The notes beneath the pieces were generated by a model. It was not told where the DNA came from. It saw only the letters and a list, made by a program, of their open reading frames with translations, and searched no databases. The position numbers were made by a program, and so were the translations under genes. From Bosea sp. F3-2 (GTDB taxonomy: Bacteria > Pseudomonadota > Alphaproteobacteria > Rhizobiales > Beijerinckiaceae), in NCBI RefSeq assembly GCF_008253865.1, contig NZ_CP042332.1, positions 395,028 through 459,027 of the forward strand: a stretch of DNA of 64,000 nt, given 5' to 3'. Below are positions 61,786 to 64,000 of this stretch, piece after piece. The first letter of the stretch is position 1, and the number at the start of each line of letters is the position of its first letter.

Positions 61786-62567
61786 CCTCGACTCTCGTCC
61801 CCGCGCTCGCTTCCGGCGGCCTCGTCGGCTTCAGCCTCGGCCTGGTCGGCGGCGGCGGCTCGATCCTGGCCACGCCGCTGCTCCTCTATGTCGTCGGTGT
61901 CGCCAGCCCGCATGTCGCGATCGGTACCGGCGCGCTGGCGGTCTCGATCAATGCCTATGCCAACCTGCTCGCCCATGCCCGGAAGGGTCATGTGCGCTGG
62001 CTCTGCGCGGCCGTCTTCGCCGCGGTGGGCACGCTTGGCACCCTTCTCGGTTCCAGCCTCGGCCTCGTCGTCGACGGAACGCGCCTTCTCCTGCTCTTCG
62101 GCACACTGATGGCGGTCGTGGGGCTGCTGATGCTGCGGCCGCGCGGCGTCGGCCGCGGCGGCGAGCGGCCGGTCGATCGGCGCACATGCGCGCTCACCGC
62201 CGCCGCGGCGATGGCGTCCGGCGGGGCCTCCGGCTTCTTCGGCATCGGCGGCGGCTTCCTCATCGTGCCGGCGCTGATCTTCGCCACCGGCATGCCGATG
62301 ATCAATGCCATCGGCTCCTCGCTGCTCGCGGTCGGCACCTTCGGGTTGGCGACGGCCCTGAACTATGCCCGCAGCGGCCAGGTCGACTGGGTCGTCGCAG
62401 CGCAGTTCATCTCCGGCGGCATCCTGGGCGGCATTCTCGGCATGCTGCTGGCGACGCGTCTCTCGACGGGCAAGGCCACGCTGAACCGCATCTTCGCCGC
62501 GCTCATCCTGACGGTCGCGACATATGTGATCTTCAAGAACCTGCCGGCGACAATAAGCTTCGGGTAA
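61782..62567 (+). CDS. TauE/SafE-family sulfite exporter
   Basis: The 261-residue protein has eight or so membrane helices. Family repeats GLVGFSLGLVGGGGSILATPLLLYVVG and GASGFFGIGGGFLIVPALIFATGMPM are present. It would export sulfite, the product of persulfide oxidation by Blh, and so completes the pathway. It is the last gene of the operon. The region between its stop and the kinase gene is short and no clear terminator was seen. Confidence 0.9.
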   Translation: MTSTLVPALASGGLVGFSLGLVGGGGSILATPLLLYVVGVASPHVAIGTGALAVSINAYANLLAHARKGHVRWLCAAVFAAVGTLGTLLGSSLGLVVDGTRLLLLFGTLMAVVGLLMLRPRGVGRGGERPVDRRTCALTAAAAMASGGASGFFGIGGGFLIVPALIFATGMPMINAIGSSLLAVGTFGLATALNYARSGQVDWVVAAQFISGGILGGILGMLLATRLSTGKATLNRIFAALILTVATYVIFKNLPATISFG

Positions 62568-62660
62568 TCGCGAAATCCGTCTTTTGCGGCATGACGCGGG
62601 CAGGGGCCGGCCGAATTGCCATGGGATGCCGGCGACGTTGCTGCGATGACTAAGTCACGG

Positions 62661-64000
62661 CTACGCTTGTTCCGCGGGGGACCCGTGCCGCACCACCGTG
62701 ACGGAACAGCCGGCCTCGGCCACCACCTTGGACGAGACACTGCCGAGATGGCGGCGCAAAGCGGAAGCGCCGCGCGCGCCGAGGACGATATGGCCGATCT
62801 GGTTATGCTCGGCATAGCGCAGGATCGCGTCGGCTGCGCTCACCGCCCGCACGACGTGGTAGCTGATCCGGTCCTCGGCGAGGCCGAGCGGGCGAGCCCA
62901 GTCCTTCAGCGCAACCAGTCGCTTGATGTAGATGGAGCGGCCAACGCTGTCCGTCATGACGTCCTCGCGGAGAATCTCTGTCTTCAGGACGGTCAGGCAA
63001 GCGAGGCGGGAATCGGCGCGGGCCGCCACGAGCCGGCCGGTCTCGGTGAGCACCGCGTCGGCCAGCGGATCGGCGCCGTCGGCGAGGTCGACCGCCGCCA
63101 GGACGAGCCCCGGACCGGCTTCCCGCCGCCTGGCCGTGGGGACGCCGGTGAGCAGATGGTCATCGCGCTTCTGGAAGGCTGCGAGGAGCCGGTCCCACCA
63201 CCGGCGTGGCGGCCGGGGCTCGACGATCACCACCTGCTCAGGGTTGCGCAGGTCGAAGGCAACGCGCGCCGCATCCGCGTAGCGGCGCTCGCGATCGACC
63301 TCGAGGCATTTCCGGATGATTGTCTCGAGCCAGGCAGGCACCTTCGGGTTGCGGGCGGAGGGCGGCCGCGGCGCATGATAGAGCCTCCTCTTCATGCCTG
63401 CCCGCGTCGAGGGCCAGTCGAAGGGAGGCGCGCCGGTGGCGAGCAGATAGAGGATGCCTCCCAGGGCGAAGATATCGCTCGCAGGGTCGGAACGGTCGCC
63501 CAGCACCTGCTCGGGTGCGATATAGGCGGCGGAGCCCATCGGGACGTTGCTCTCCTCGGAAAGCAGGTCCGGCAGGCCCGCATGGCGGGAGAGGCCGAAA
63601 TCGAGCAGCACCGCGCCGCGCGCGGCGAGGATGACATTCTCGGGCTTCAGGTCGAGATGCGCGACCCGCTGCTGATGCAGGCTGGCCAGCGCTATTGCCA
63701 CCTCGGCTCCGATGCGCGCGACCTCCTCGGGGGGCAGCGGTGCGCTCTTGGCTACACTCGTTAAGCTCTCGCCTTCGACGAACTCCATCGCGATGTAGGG
63801 GGTCAGCGCGAGATCGCCGGAGCGGATGTAGCGCGGAACATGCGGGCCCGACAGGCGCTTCAGGATGAGTTCCTCAACCTCGTAGCCGATGACGGTCGAG
63901 ACATCCTGGCCGGGATCGAGAAAGGGGATCTTGAGCACGACAGGGACTTCCACATCCGGATGATGCGCCCGCCAGAGCGAAGCCATGCCGCCGGAGGGCA
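62661..64000 (-). CDS. Ser/Thr protein kinase fused to a universal stress domain (partial at 5' end)
   Basis: At least 446 residues are encoded, and the frame stays open past the window edge, so the true start is outside; MASLWRAHHPD at 63986 is internal. Kinase motifs are VVLKIPF (Lys), HLDLKPENVILA, DFGLS and YIAPEQVLGDRSDPASDIFALGG, a complete bacterial Hanks kinase. From about residue 300 a Usp domain follows, ending GHIVLGARGASALRRHLGSVSSKVVAEAGCSVTVVRHG with the G-9-GS ATP loop. The fusion suggests that phosphorylation is tuned by ATP or stress ligand. Next to the stress island, it may phosphorylate its proteins. Confidence 0.9.
   Translation of the reverse strand, partial: PSGGMASLWRAHHPDVEVPVVLKIPFLDPGQDVSTVIGYEVEELILKRLSGPHVPRYIRSGDLALTPYIAMEFVEGESLTSVAKSAPLPPEEVARIGAEVAIALASLHQQRVAHLDLKPENVILAARGAVLLDFGLSRHAGLPDLLSEESNVPMGSAAYIAPEQVLGDRSDPASDIFALGGILYLLATGAPPFDWPSTRAGMKRRLYHAPRPPSARNPKVPAWLETIIRKCLEVDRERRYADAARVAFDLRNPEQVVIVEPRPPRRWWDRLLAAFQKRDDHLLTGVPTARRREAGPGLVLAAVDLADGADPLADAVLTETGRLVAARADSRLACLTVLKTEILREDVMTDSVGRSIYIKRLVALKDWARPLGLAEDRISYHVVRAVSAADAILRYAEHNQIGHIVLGARGASALRRHLGSVSSKVVAEAGCSVTVVRHGSPAEQA

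Overview
The window is 64 kb of high-GC DNA with a few AT-rich promoter patches. It looks like an alphaproteobacterial chromosome of the order Hyphomicrobiales (Rhizobiales). I infer this from gene content (tandem-domain universal stress proteins, host-attachment family proteins, COG1926 phosphoribosyltransferase, BigR/Blh/Pmp sulfide genes, several Dpp-type peptide/oligosaccharide ABC systems). A genus such as Bosea is plausible but is not shown by anything here. No rRNA, tRNA, CRISPR array, integrase or intact insertion sequence was seen.

Region 1 (1-13.5 kb) is catabolic. After the 3' end of a molybdenum hydroxylase gene come a minus-strand pair (BisC-like molybdoenzyme and class III CoA-transferase), a divergent LysR regulator, and a plus-strand operon of gamma-glutamyltransferase-like enzyme, Dpp-type ABC transporter (binding protein, two permeases, fused double ATPase) and a FAD amine/amino-acid oxidase. 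A motif GTCCRATA recurs in both promoters flanking lysR.

Region 2 (14.2-22.6 kb) is one long minus-strand operon: binding protein, two permeases and two ATPases of a second Dpp/Opp-type transporter, a GH51 arabinofuranosidase, and an unusual long ArsR-type regulator. The genes overlap by 1-4 bases and probably import and split arabinose-containing oligosaccharides.

Region 3 (22.7-30.6 kb, with an outlier at 13.5-14.2 kb) is a gene graveyard. It holds gene ends of DUF3883, subtilase, MmgE/PrpD, LacI, polyol dehydrogenase, LivF, FAD monooxygenase, phosphoesterase, ScpB, a giant AAA sensor kinase and two transposase families. Between them sit a few intact genes: an old-yellow-enzyme reductase, a cupin and an epoxide hydrolase.

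Region 4 (30.6-58.9 kb) is a stress/low-oxygen island. Intact genes include cytochromes c, GroEL, ChaB, Prs, a phosphoribosyltransferase, a kinase-like protein, four universal stress proteins, a host-attachment protein, GNAT, MlaF-like ATPase, alcohol dehydrogenase, PHA synthase, MaoC-phosphotransacetylase, phasin, NUDIX, a BON protein, Hsp20, and two members of an unnamed protein family. At least nine promoters carry FNR/FixK-type boxes (TTGAT-N4-ATCAA, perfect or one mismatch), several with a -10-like hexamer about 22 bases downstream. I read this as one oxygen-limitation regulon. Phosphoketolase, acetate kinase, a second alcohol dehydrogenase, a beta-CASP nuclease and a second host-attachment gene are present only as pseudogenes, so the acetate branch of the island has decayed.

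Region 5 (59.2-62.6 kb) is a compact sulfide/persulfide operon: Blh sulfurtransferase-dioxygenase, BigR-type ArsR repressor with its two cysteines, two YeeE/YedE (PmpA/PmpB) channel halves and a TauE/SafE exporter, behind a perfect 9-4-9 palindrome. The window ends inside a Ser/Thr kinase fused to a universal stress domain.
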